41,823 nucleotides of DNA, from assembly GCA_024742305.1 (NCBI GenBank), contig JANSYQ010000031.1, positions 1 through 41,823 on the forward strand, read 5' to 3'. Origin of the DNA: a bacterium (GTDB lineage: Bacteria; Bacteroidota; Bacteroidia; Flavobacteriales_D; Crocinitomicaceae). Under the pieces are notes generated by a model. The model did no database searches. It saw only the letters and a program-made list of their open reading frames with translations, and was not told the origin of the DNA. The first letter of the stretch is position 1; each line of letters begins with the position of its first letter. Positions 7,576 through 15,862 of this stretch are shown here, piece by piece. Position numbers and translations under genes: made by a program.

Positions 7576-8346
7576 TTGTACAGTATAATTTTTGCCGTAG
7601 TAGGCTATTTAATCACACGAAGTTTTTGGGGAGGACTCCTCGGTTTTATTATTGGTGGTGGGGTTGATAATTACCGTCGCATCCAAGGCGCTGCCCAAAG
7701 AGCCAATGGAGGACGGCGTGTTTCCCCGGAGGAAATGTTCCAATACTACCAGCAGCGCTCTACTTCCAACGATGTTCCAACGATGTTGATGGCGCTATCT
7801 GCGGCCGTAATGAAAGCGGATGGAAAGGTTTTGAAAGCTGAGTTGAACTTCGTAAAGTCGTTCTTCAATCAACAATTTGGACCGCAATTTTCGCAACAAC
7901 ACCTACAAACTCTCAAGCGATTTTTGGATAGCAATGAAATTCCGCTGCAACGAATATGCAACGATATCAAGTTAAGAATGCAGCCAGAAGTTCGTGTGCA
8001 ACTTGTTCACTACATGTTTGGAATTGCTAAAGCTGATGGTGATGTATCTCCTTCAGAAGTCAACGTCATAAGTCAGATTGCAGATATGTTGGGTGTTTCT
8101 CGTCAAGATTTTGAGTCTGTCAAGAACATGTTCTACCGAAACGTAGATTCAGATTACAAGGTGCTAGGTGTTGAATCAGATGCTACGGATGAGGAAATCA
8201 AAAAAGCCTATCGAAAAATGGCGATTAAGTTCCACCCTGATAAAGTGTCCCAAATGGGAGAAGAATATCAGAAAGGAGCTAAGGAGAAATTCCAAAAGAT
8301 TCAAGAATCCTACGAAGCTATCAAGAAGCGTCGAGGAATGAAATAA
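7576..8346 (+). CDS. Membrane-anchored TerB / J-domain (DnaJ-like) protein
   Basis: The frame encodes an N-terminal hydrophobic anchor (SIIFAVVGYLITRSF, then a Gly-rich second segment), a TerB-like helical domain (about residues 65-190, with the paired ADGKV and ADGDV motifs), and a C-terminal J-domain with the HPD motif (FHPDK) that stimulates DnaK. The layout is that of DjlA co-chaperones. The start is uncertain. No ATG precedes the anchor, and two TTG codons are possible, 7549 (265 residues) and 7576 (256 residues). I prefer 7576 because 7549 lies in the loop of the htpG terminator hairpin. Its position behind htpG suggests a shared role in protein quality control. A bidirectional terminator follows. 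Confidence 0.88.
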   Translation: MYSIIFAVVGYLITRSFWGGLLGFIIGGGVDNYRRIQGAAQRANGGRRVSPEEMFQYYQQRSTSNDVPTMLMALSAAVMKADGKVLKAELNFVKSFFNQQFGPQFSQQHLQTLKRFLDSNEIPLQRICNDIKLRMQPEVRVQLVHYMFGIAKADGDVSPSEVNVISQIADMLGVSRQDFESVKNMFYRNVDSDYKVLGVESDATDEEIKKAYRKMAIKFHPDKVSQMGEEYQKGAKEKFQKIQESYEAIKKRRGMK

Positions 8347-8350
8347 AACA

Positions 8351-8380
8351 AAAAAGGTGCTTACGAATAAGCACCTTTTT
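8351..8380. terminator. Bidirectional intrinsic terminator
   Basis: AAAAAGGTGCTTA (8351-8363) and TAAGCACCTTTTT (8368-8380) form a perfect 13-bp stem around a CGAA tetraloop. The run of A on one side and T on the other lets it work on both strands, ending the TerB/J-domain transcript and that of the convergent metalloprotease. Confidence 0.9.
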
Positions 8381-8397
8381 CTTTGTTTGTGATCAAG

Positions 8398-11300
8398 TTA
8401 TATCTTCACTATCGATCGAACTGCGGCATAGCCGTTTAATTCGAACGTGTAGGTTCCTCTTGCCAAATGGATAATAGAAATGTGATTGACTCCTGTTTGA
8501 AGCGTTCCTGTCATGACAACACGACCTGAAGCATCGTACAAGGTGTATCGTTGTGCATCCAATTCTGCAATATCAACTGTTAGCTCTCCATCTGTTGGAT
8601 TCGGATATATGGCGAATACCGCCGCATAAAACTCATCTGTACCAATCGTATTTATGGTAACACAAGCCGAAGTGTCGGAACAGTTGTTATCCGTTACGAT
8701 TACAGCGTAGTTACCATTTGCAGTAGCTGTATATTGCTGCGATGTAGCTCCTGAAATTGGCGCATTACCGTTATCACAATCAATCCATTGATACGTTCCG
8801 GTTGTCGAGTTTGCCTCCATCAAGTTATAATCCAACTGCGTAATTCCATTGTCTACCGTATTAACCGTTAGATCTAAAGTAATCACAGAGTCACAACCTG
8901 CACTGTTTGTTGTTGTGAACGTTGCTGTGTTGTTGGATGAGGTGTATGTATTTCCGTCAATCCATGTGAAAGGTCCACAAGATGTTTGAACATCAGTAAA
9001 TGAAGTTGAATTGTTGATCGTCAAGTTTAATGTTACAACGGAATCACAACCATTGGCAGCTGGAATAGTCGCTGTGTAGCTTCCTCCAGTTGTGTATGTT
9101 GTGCTGTTTGCTGACCACGTGTACGAATCACATGCTGTTACACTTTCACTGGTCGGTGTAGGAATTGCTAATGGACTCGCTGTTCCCGTGCCAGGCGAAC
9201 TTGTACATCCTGCCACTGTTTGCGTAACGGTGTATGCTCCTGCAGTTGTTACTGTGATGGATGCTGTTGTTTCACCTGTTGACCATGAAAGGTTACTTCC
9301 TGTTGCTGTCAATGTTGATGATCCGCAGTTATCAGTTACTGTTACCGTTGGTGCTGCTGGAATCGGTGTAGGGTTAGCAACTCCTGAACCTGCTGCACTC
9401 GTACATCCCGCTACTGTTTGAGAAACAGTGTAAGTTCCTCCCGTAGTTACAGTGATCGAGGTAGTTGTTTCGCCTGTTGACCAAGACAAGTTACTTCCAG
9501 TCGCTGTCAGGGTCGATGAACCACAGTTGTCTACAACCGTTACCGTTGGTGCGGCTGGAGCAGCTGGATCGGACAATGATTCATTCAAGGTGTTGGAGAT
9601 ACAACCATCATCAAAGGTGATTGCGTAACCACCAGCAGTTAAACCGGTAATTGTGTATGGTAAAGAAACAACACCGCTGTTTCCAGAAACTGGACCTGTC
9701 CAAGTTACTGTTCCTGATCCTGTTCCGTTTACTGCAATAGATCCGTCATTGTTCCCACACGTTGAAGGGTTGGTCAATGTTCCAGCTGTAATTGAAGGAA
9801 CCGGTAACGGGTTCGCAGTACCCGATCCGTTGGAACTCGTACATCCTGCCACTGTTTGGGTTACTGTGAAAGTGCCCGCTGTAGTTACTGTGATAGATGC
9901 CGTAGTTTCTCCGGTTGACCAAGAAAGATTACTTCCTGTTGCCGTCAATGTCGATGAACCACAGTTATCTACGACAGTTACCGTTGGTGCTGCTGGAATT
10001 GGCGTTGGGTTGGCTGTACCCGTTGCAATAGGACTCGTACAACCTCCTACTGTTTGAGTTACGGTGTAAGCTCCTGCCGTTGTTACGGTGATAGATGCCG
10101 TCGTTTCTCCAGTTGACCAAGAAAGGTTACTTCCTGTCGCTGATAAAGTAGATGATCCACAATTATCAACTACGGTTACTGTAGGTGCTGCTGGAGTGGC
10201 TCCTGCTGTCATGGATATCGTTCCACAAGTTCCTGGAACCACGCAACCTCCTTCACCGCGCACGAAGTAATCGTTTGTGCCCGCGGCCAATGTAACATCG
10301 AAAGTGCCTGTCGTGGTTGTTCCCTCAAGAGTGCCTCCACAAGAACCTGAATAAATGGACCATTGCGTCGCATCGTTTAAGTTTCCTGCAATATTCAATG
10401 TCACGACGTCGCCTTCACAATACGGTCCTGCCGCAGCGGTTACCGTCGGTACATCCGGATCTGTACATGGTGGTGGAGTGGTACAAATTTCCAATGACCA
10501 TCCCGTTAATGCACCTCCATCTTGGTTGAATACATCGTCAATGGTTAATGTCCATGTTCCGTTCGGGTCTTCTCCGTCAAAGGCACTCAATACCTGATTT
10601 GGTTGATAAACGCCCCCTCCAACTGGTGGACATGGAATTGAGCCATAAGGCTGTGCAGATTCATCATCGAATGCGATGTCAAAGTCGTTTTCGTTGTTAC
10701 AAACCGAGTTCATAATCACAACGTTTGTACCGGTCGGACTCGTCAATGTGAAAACCAAGTCACTGATGTATGTATGGTTCCCTACCAATTGAGTCACGTT
10801 CAAATCGCTAATGGTTCCCGTTGTTGAAACATTCAAAGTGGATGTCACTGTTGGAGTTCCGCTCGCCGAAATGTTCACAGGAACGTTTGTTGAAGTGTAC
10901 GTATTACATGAGCTCGTTGTGAATGAGAAGGTCGATGAATACGGTGAAGTTCCACATCCAGTAACTACGCGAACGCGCCAGTAATAGGTCGTAAGATTAC
11001 TTAAACTGGCAGACACGTATGAGTTTGTTCCCAAACCAGTCGCCTGATCTACGATAGAAGTAAATCCTGCGTCCGTTGCGATGTCAATGTCATAGGTTGC
11101 ACCGTTGTCAGGCGATGCTGTCCATGTGAATGTTGTATTTGTTGCCACGCCGGTTGCGGCATCAGCAGGAGCAGTAAGCGTAATCGCAGCTGGAGAACCA
11201 TTGTTGATATTTAGGTCCATTGATAGCGATTTCGGTCCAGAGGTGCTTGATGCATTCACCGTGAAAGTATATGCACCAGGTGTTACCGCTCCAATGTTAG

Positions 11301-13470
11301 AGATCGTCAATACGCTACTTCCAACTGGGGTTACTGGGTTCACGCTAAAGTTTGATGTTGCTCCAGCGGGCAATCCCGTTACAGAAAGAGTCACTGGATC
11401 AGAATATCCACCGACCTCACCGATGTCAATGGTGTATGTTGCATCGTTAGGTGAACAAACAGTTGCTACGTTGTTCGGCGTAGTCATGGTGTAATCAAAC
11501 GTAGCTCCGGAAATTTCAAAGTCATTGTCAGAAATATCAAAGAAAGTTCCCGCGGAATTCACCACCATCACGCGAGCCGTTGTTGTCGGTGTATTCGGCA
11601 CAGTAATCAATTGTGAACCATCGTTGGGTGTATTTGACGCCAAAACAGTTGGGTAAGTCAATCCACCATCAGTGGAAAGTAAAATATCCACGTTCGAACA
11701 TGATACAGGTGCTTGATCCGTTCCTGCAACATCCCAAGTTACTGTTTCAGATGTTAGACCAGTCCAAACAATTCCTGTCGCTGATGGATAAAGAACTACG
11801 AAAGGTCCTGAACCTCCATCAATATCCATGGTAACATCCATATAGTCCGTACAAGATGCTCCGGCAGAGTTATCGCGTACTGTTACACGGAAATTCATTG
11901 TTCTCGTAACACTTGGAAGTACTTCCCAAGTGAACGGACCACCATTTGATAGTGCGGTCAAATTCGGGAAGTGACGTGTTGGACTTGTGCTTGAAGAAAA
12001 ACTTCTGAAGTTCGGTCCGCCAGTGGCAGTAGAAACAGGTGGCTGCGTACTTACTTGGTTATCCATTTGCTCCCAGTTGTACGTCAAAACGTCTCCATCA
12101 GGATCGGTTGCCGTAGCTGTAAGCATGAACGGTGTACTCGCTGGAACAGTTACGTTTCCGTTTGTTCCCGTGATGGTTGGCGCGGAATTCGTTAACGCTG
12201 TTTCTAGCTCACAAGTATGTGCAGTGATGTCTGCTCCGATTTCCTGCATGCTAATCGCATGAAAATGGTCATCACTGTTATTTTGAACGTTCGGTGCACA
12301 AATTCCTGCATAGCCCATAATAGTGCTGGCACTTCCGGGCTCCATCGCCGTCGCATTATTTCTGTTACAGTTATTGTTTTGGGTGTGATTGGCTCCAAAC
12401 TGGTGTCCCATTTCGTGCGCAACGTAATCGACATCAAAAGGATCTCCTACTGGTGCTGCACTTCCGGTTACACCGCGTGCTTTGTTTCCACCAATACAAA
12501 CGACTCCAAGACCAGCAATTCCACCACCACCAGTAGAGAACACGTGTCCGATATCGTAATTGGCAGAACCAATGGTAGCATCTACCTCTGCCTGATTTTG
12601 TCCGAGCATGGTAGCACCGTTGTTATTTGTGTATGGGTCCGTATTCGGATTGGTAAAAATCAAAAGGTTGTTATTCCCAATGATGTTCATCCTTACGGCA
12701 AAATCACGTTCGTAAATACCATTCACACGGTTCATAGTTGTCACCTGTGCAGCCAATGCTCCGGCTACAGTTCCTCCGTGGAAGGCGGTGTATTCTCCAG
12801 TGGCAGCAAGTGCCAATCTGTACTCACGTAATTCACAAGAGTTGTAAGATAGCGCCTGTGGATCGACTGGGTTAGTGGTTACACTTGAGGTAACTCCACA
12901 ATCCTTCACTTTCGCTACAGAAGGGGTGAAATTTGCTCTTTCGTAAACAATGTAATGCTCTGTGTCGCCTCCACCGAAAGAATAAGGATCTATAAAAATA
13001 GTGCTGCTACCAGCGACAAGAATCATGGCGTGGAAGCCTTGGGGTGTAAGATCAAATCGTACTGATTTACCGGGATCAGTTGTGCTAACTCCGGCAAAAG
13101 TTCTAATGTCAGGAAACATAGTTTGCAGTGGTTCTTCCATAATGGGAGAGTTGACAATTCGGAAGGTCTCCATCGTTCCGTCCGGCATTGGTAAGTCAAC
13201 AGTGACCAACTTGGTGAGCGCCAAGGGAGTAAACTCCATCGGAGCGTTGTCCAAAATTGGAGTCAGCTCTTGCTTGTCCAAATGAACCGTTCGATAAGAA
13301 ATAGGGACAATGTAACGTGTTCCCGAAACAGGAATACTCGATTCTTTCATGTTCGTCCAAGGTCCAGTTGCAGTTAAGTTTGAGCCGTTGCTCTGTGCAA
13401 TTGAATGAAGACTAAAAACAAGAAGTACCAAGAAAACAGCCGTAATACGGCGAATAAGAGAGGTTTTCAT
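8398..13470 (-). CDS. Secreted reprolysin-type zinc metalloprotease with P-domain, repeats and T9SS sorting domain
   Basis: This 1690-residue protein has a signal peptide (to about residue 25, ending SIAQ) and an N-terminal pro-region. The metzincin catalytic domain carries HEMGHQFGANH (His352, Glu353, His356 and His362), followed by a Met-turn at TIMGYAG. Ig/cadherin- and fibronectin-like regions follow (about 430-850), then a proprotein-convertase P-domain (about 860-995). Next come four near-identical repeats of about 54 residues at a spacing of about 66 (core VVDNCGSSTL...LSWSTGETT), with pairs 1-2 and 3-4 separated by a SprB-like insert, then two CDS-type repeats (GCDSVVTLNLTI). A T9SS type A sorting domain starts at AIYPNPTDGEL (about 1617-1690). 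It is predicted to be cell-surface or extracellular and to digest proteins. No perfect -7 box was found; TACATTAG (complement of 13496-13503) is a 7/8 match. Confidence 0.93.
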   Translation of the reverse strand: MKTSLIRRITAVFLVLLVFSLHSIAQSNGSNLTATGPWTNMKESSIPVSGTRYIVPISYRTVHLDKQELTPILDNAPMEFTPLALTKLVTVDLPMPDGTMETFRIVNSPIMEEPLQTMFPDIRTFAGVSTTDPGKSVRFDLTPQGFHAMILVAGSSTIFIDPYSFGGGDTEHYIVYERANFTPSVAKVKDCGVTSSVTTNPVDPQALSYNSCELREYRLALAATGEYTAFHGGTVAGALAAQVTTMNRVNGIYERDFAVRMNIIGNNNLLIFTNPNTDPYTNNNGATMLGQNQAEVDATIGSANYDIGHVFSTGGGGIAGLGVVCIGGNKARGVTGSAAPVGDPFDVDYVAHEMGHQFGANHTQNNNCNRNNATAMEPGSASTIMGYAGICAPNVQNNSDDHFHAISMQEIGADITAHTCELETALTNSAPTITGTNGNVTVPASTPFMLTATATDPDGDVLTYNWEQMDNQVSTQPPVSTATGGPNFRSFSSSTSPTRHFPNLTALSNGGPFTWEVLPSVTRTMNFRVTVRDNSAGASCTDYMDVTMDIDGGSGPFVVLYPSATGIVWTGLTSETVTWDVAGTDQAPVSCSNVDILLSTDGGLTYPTVLASNTPNDGSQLITVPNTPTTTARVMVVNSAGTFFDISDNDFEISGATFDYTMTTPNNVATVCSPNDATYTIDIGEVGGYSDPVTLSVTGLPAGATSNFSVNPVTPVGSSVLTISNIGAVTPGAYTFTVNASSTSGPKSLSMDLNINNGSPAAITLTAPADAATGVATNTTFTWTASPDNGATYDIDIATDAGFTSIVDQATGLGTNSYVSASLSNLTTYYWRVRVVTGCGTSPYSSTFSFTTSSCNTYTSTNVPVNISASGTPTVTSTLNVSTTGTISDLNVTQLVGNHTYISDLVFTLTSPTGTNVVIMNSVCNNENDFDIAFDDESAQPYGSIPCPPVGGGVYQPNQVLSAFDGEDPNGTWTLTIDDVFNQDGGALTGWSLEICTTPPPCTDPDVPTVTAAAGPYCEGDVVTLNIAGNLNDATQWSIYSGSCGGTLEGTTTTGTFDVTLAAGTNDYFVRGEGGCVVPGTCGTISMTAGATPAAPTVTVVDNCGSSTLSATGSNLSWSTGETTASITVTTAGAYTVTQTVGGCTSPIATGTANPTPIPAAPTVTVVDNCGSSTLTATGSNLSWSTGETTASITVTTAGTFTVTQTVAGCTSSNGSGTANPLPVPSITAGTLTNPSTCGNNDGSIAVNGTGSGTVTWTGPVSGNSGVVSLPYTITGLTAGGYAITFDDGCISNTLNESLSDPAAPAAPTVTVVDNCGSSTLTATGSNLSWSTGETTTSITVTTGGTYTVSQTVAGCTSAAGSGVANPTPIPAAPTVTVTDNCGSSTLTATGSNLSWSTGETTASITVTTAGAYTVTQTVAGCTSSPGTGTASPLAIPTPTSESVTACDSYTWSANSTTYTTGGSYTATIPAANGCDSVVTLNLTINNSTSFTDVQTSCGPFTWIDGNTYTSSNNTATFTTTNSAGCDSVITLDLTVNTVDNGITQLDYNLMEANSTTGTYQWIDCDNGNAPISGATSQQYTATANGNYAVIVTDNNCSDTSACVTINTIGTDEFYAAVFAIYPNPTDGELTVDIAELDAQRYTLYDASGRVVMTGTLQTGVNHISIIHLARGTYTFELNGYAAVRSIVKI
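9198..10192. repeat. Four near-identical ~160-bp repeats within the metalloprotease gene
   Basis: The repeat cores lie at about 10034-10192, 9833-9995, 9398-9560 and 9198-9360, in coding order. Each pair has a spacing of about 200 bp, and an unrelated insert (9561-9832) separates the pairs. The encoded cores differ at only a few residues (for example STLSATG or STLTATG, AGAYTVTQ, AGTFTVTQ or GGTYTVSQ). This suggests recent duplication or gene conversion and a capacity to change copy number. Confidence 0.85.
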
Positions 13471-13670
13471 CGTTCGTTTTAGTTATTGGTTTGGTCTAAT
13501 GTAAGAAAGGAAAACCAGTAATTAAAAAAACGAAACCCTAAAATGCCTAATCCACAGATAATTAACTTGGTTTGAAAAAAGACACGAAAAGTTAAGAATG
13601 TTTTCTTCGAGTCGAATGTAAAGTATAAATTGTCACCATTTTCGATATTGAAAAGGGAATTTCATGTTCG

Positions 13671-14384
13671 TTACTGTACTTTCCCAATGGAAAAAATCGT
13701 GGGTTTTTTACTCAAATCATATGCTTTCTCTCGCCAATCTAGAACCGACATTGTTTGAATGTTTTCATCTCCCATGGTGATGTTAGAAGCAATGGAGAGC
13801 ATTGTGGCATCGTTCAGTTCATTCAACAAGTCCTCCAATACATTCATGTTTCGGAACGGAGTATCCATGAACAAATTCGTTGTTCCAGTACGACGCGTAT
13901 CGGCTTCAAAATCTCGCAACTTTCGAATGCGCTCCTTTCTATCCTTTGGTAAATAGCCATGAAAGGCAAATTCTTGCCCTGAGAATCCGCTGCCGATGAG
14001 TGCCAAAAGGATGGATGACGGTCCAACCAAAGGTTTTACATGAATTCCAAGTGAGTGTGCCACGGTTACTACTCCTGCTCCTGGATCTGCTACGCCAGGA
14101 CATCCGGCTTCCGACATTATTCCCATGTCTTCGCCTTTCATTGCGGGTTGAAGAAACTTCTGAAATTGGGCAGGATCTGTTTTCTTGTTTAGTATGAAAA
14201 AGGTTGAGTCATCAATAGGAAATTCGCGGTCCAACTTTCGCAAGTAGCGTCGCGCCGTTTTAATATTCTCAACAATGAAACAACGTAATTCAATGGTTTT
14301 CTGAATTACTTCCGCTGGAATCACATCCGCAGCGTGTTCGCCTCCGAGCATCGTTGGAAGCATGTAAATCGTTCCTTTTTTCAT
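13671..14384 (-). CDS. RsmI-like SAM-dependent methyltransferase (tetrapyrrole methylase fold)
   Basis: This 237-residue protein resembles RsmI, the enzyme that 2'-O-methylates C1402 of 16S rRNA. It has SEAGCPGVADPGAGVV and LVGPSSILLALIGSGFSGQEFAFHGYLP, matching RsmI motifs in order. The first glycine-rich motif (TPIGNxxD) of true RsmI is replaced by MLPTMLGG, and the C-terminal domain is shorter. This fits a second RsmI paralogue seen in Bacteroidota, whose substrate I do not know. The start overlaps the stop of the upstream phosphatase gene by 4 bp (ATGA-type), so the two are translationally coupled. Confidence 0.85.
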   Translation of the reverse strand: MKKGTIYMLPTMLGGEHAADVIPAEVIQKTIELRCFIVENIKTARRYLRKLDREFPIDDSTFFILNKKTDPAQFQKFLQPAMKGEDMGIMSEAGCPGVADPGAGVVTVAHSLGIHVKPLVGPSSILLALIGSGFSGQEFAFHGYLPKDRKERIRKLRDFEADTRRTGTTNLFMDTPFRNMNVLEDLLNELNDATMLSIASNITMGDENIQTMSVLDWREKAYDLSKKPTIFSIGKVQ

Positions 14385-14839
14385 GATTTTAAGTCTGAAA
14401 TTATTTTAGTAGTCGCTTCATCTAGCATATTGAAGACATCGACAAATCCTTGGTCACCACCGTAGTAGGGGTCGGGAACTGACATGTTTTCACCCGGATA
14501 AATCTCGTTGAGGATGAGTTTTACCTTTTGTTTGTCTTCCTCATTTCTTGCCAATCGGAACATGTTGTCGCGATTGCTTTCATCCATTGCGTAGATTACA
14601 TCGAAACGGTCATAATCTTCCTGCACAAATTGTCGCGAAGAAAGAGAATCAATATTAATTCCCATGCTTTTTGCCGTGGCACGCATTCGAGGGTCGGGCG
14701 CTTCACCAATGTGGTATCCGGAAGTGCCAGCGGAATCTACTTCAACGTCCAAACCATCTCGCTCTACCTTAGCTCGAAGCAAACCATCAGCCATGGGAGA
14801 GCGGCAAATATTACCCAAACAGACCATTAATATTTTCAT
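14381..14839 (-). CDS. Low-molecular-weight protein-tyrosine phosphatase
   Basis: This 152-residue cytoplasmic phosphatase has the CX5R P-loop near the N-terminus, VCLGNICRSP (Cys7 nucleophile, Arg13). The general-acid loop is VPDPYYGG (Asp123 within DPYY). Length is typical. In other bacteria such enzymes dephosphorylate tyrosine kinases or, in some cases, phosphoarginine; no kinase is nearby to suggest the partner. The minus strand has TAGTTTTA (complement of 14844-14851), a 7/8 match to the -7 box, only 4 bp before the ATG, so the message may be leaderless. The gene is coupled to the downstream RsmI-like methyltransferase and divergent from rpoD. Confidence 0.93.
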   Translation of the reverse strand: MKILMVCLGNICRSPMADGLLRAKVERDGLDVEVDSAGTSGYHIGEAPDPRMRATAKSMGINIDSLSSRQFVQEDYDRFDVIYAMDESNRDNMFRLARNEEDKQKVKLILNEIYPGENMSVPDPYYGGDQGFVDVFNMLDEATTKIISDLKS

Positions 14840-14992
14840 GGTGTAAAACTACAATTCCCTTCAGTGTCCGCCTAAAAATGTTCAATCATTCTATTGAAAT
14901 ATTCATCCTTTCCAGGAAAATCACCCATTTCTTCCAACCGTAACCGATTGGCTATCGTTAGTTTATATGTAAGGAGCAACTAAGCGATACCT

Positions 14993-15862
14993 ATGAGACA
15001 ATTAAAAATAGCCAAGCAGGTGACCAACCGTGAAACGGCGTCACTTGACAAATACCTTCAAGAAATTGGACGTGTCGAATTGATTACGGCCGATGAAGAG
15101 GTACGTCTCGCGCAGCGCATAAGAGAGGGAGATAAAGAGGCGTTGGAGCGATTGACAAAAGCAAATCTACGATTTGTGGTTTCCGTTGCTAAGCAATATC
15201 AAAATCAGGGAATGTCATTGCCCGATTTGATCAACGAAGGAAACATGGGACTCATTAAAGCGGCAGAACGTTTTGACGAAACCCGTGGATTCAAATTTAT
15301 TTCTTACGCTGTTTGGTGGATTCGACAGTCGATCCTGCAAGCTTTGGCTGAGCAGGCGCGAATTGTTCGATTACCATTGAACAAAATTGGAACAATCAAC
15401 AAAATTAACCGTGCATATTCAGAATTGGAACAACGCCTAGAGCGTCCGCCTTCAGCAGAGGAACTTGCAGAAGAATTGGAAGTATCCGTTAGCGATATTC
15501 GAAATTCTTTGAAGAATAATGGTCGACACGTGTCTATGGATGCACCATTGGTAGCAGACGACGAATCTTCTTCGAGTATGTATGATATTTTACCAAACGA
15601 TTCATTGCCAGGTCCTGAAAAGAATTTGGTACTGGAGTCTTTGCGTAAAGACATTGAACGATCGCTCTCTACCTTGACGTCACGTGAAGGAGATGTGGTT
15701 CGTTTGTACTTTGGACTGAACGGGAAGCACCCGATGACGTTAGAAGAAATTGGAGACCGATTTGAATTGACGCGAGAACGTGTCAGACAGATCAAAGAAA
15801 AAGCAATTCGTCGATTGAAACATACTTCCCGCAGCCGGATGTTGCAATCATACCTTGGTTAA
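14993..15862 (+). CDS. rpoD: Primary RNA polymerase sigma factor (RpoD / sigma-A)
   Basis: The housekeeping sigma factor has 289 residues. It begins [14 protein letters not shown], as Bacteroidota primary sigma factors do, and lacks region 1.1. Region 1.2 ([18 protein letters not shown]) and region 2 ([25 protein letters not shown]..., with the -10 recognition helix [15 protein letters not shown]) are followed by region 3. Region 4 includes [22 protein letters not shown], the -35 helix-turn-helix. This is the sigma factor expected to read the TAnnTTTG promoters noted here. Its stop codon overlaps that of the convergent priA by 4 bp (TTAA), leaving no room for a terminator. No clear promoter box is visible in the 153-bp upstream gap. 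Confidence 0.97.
   Translation: MRQLKIAKQVTNRETASLDKYLQEIGRVELITADEEVRLAQRIREGDKEALERLTKANLRFVVSVAKQYQNQGMSLPDLINEGNMGLIKAAERFDETRGFKFISYAVWWIRQSILQALAEQARIVRLPLNKIGTINKINRAYSELEQRLERPPSAEELAEELEVSVSDIRNSLKNNGRHVSMDAPLVADDESSSSMYDILPNDSLPGPEKNLVLESLRKDIERSLSTLTSREGDVVRLYFGLNGKHPMTLEEIGDRFELTRERVRQIKEKAIRRLKHTSRSRMLQSYLG

Noticed and set aside
9092-10270. Val/Pro-rich plus-strand frames resembling each other
   Set aside because: They are the antisense of the metalloprotease repeats, so their similarity is inherited from the real gene.
12217-12831. A 204-codon plus-strand frame
   Set aside because: It is antisense to the catalytic domain of the metalloprotease, which has clear motifs; the composition is a shadow of Thr/Asn-rich coding.
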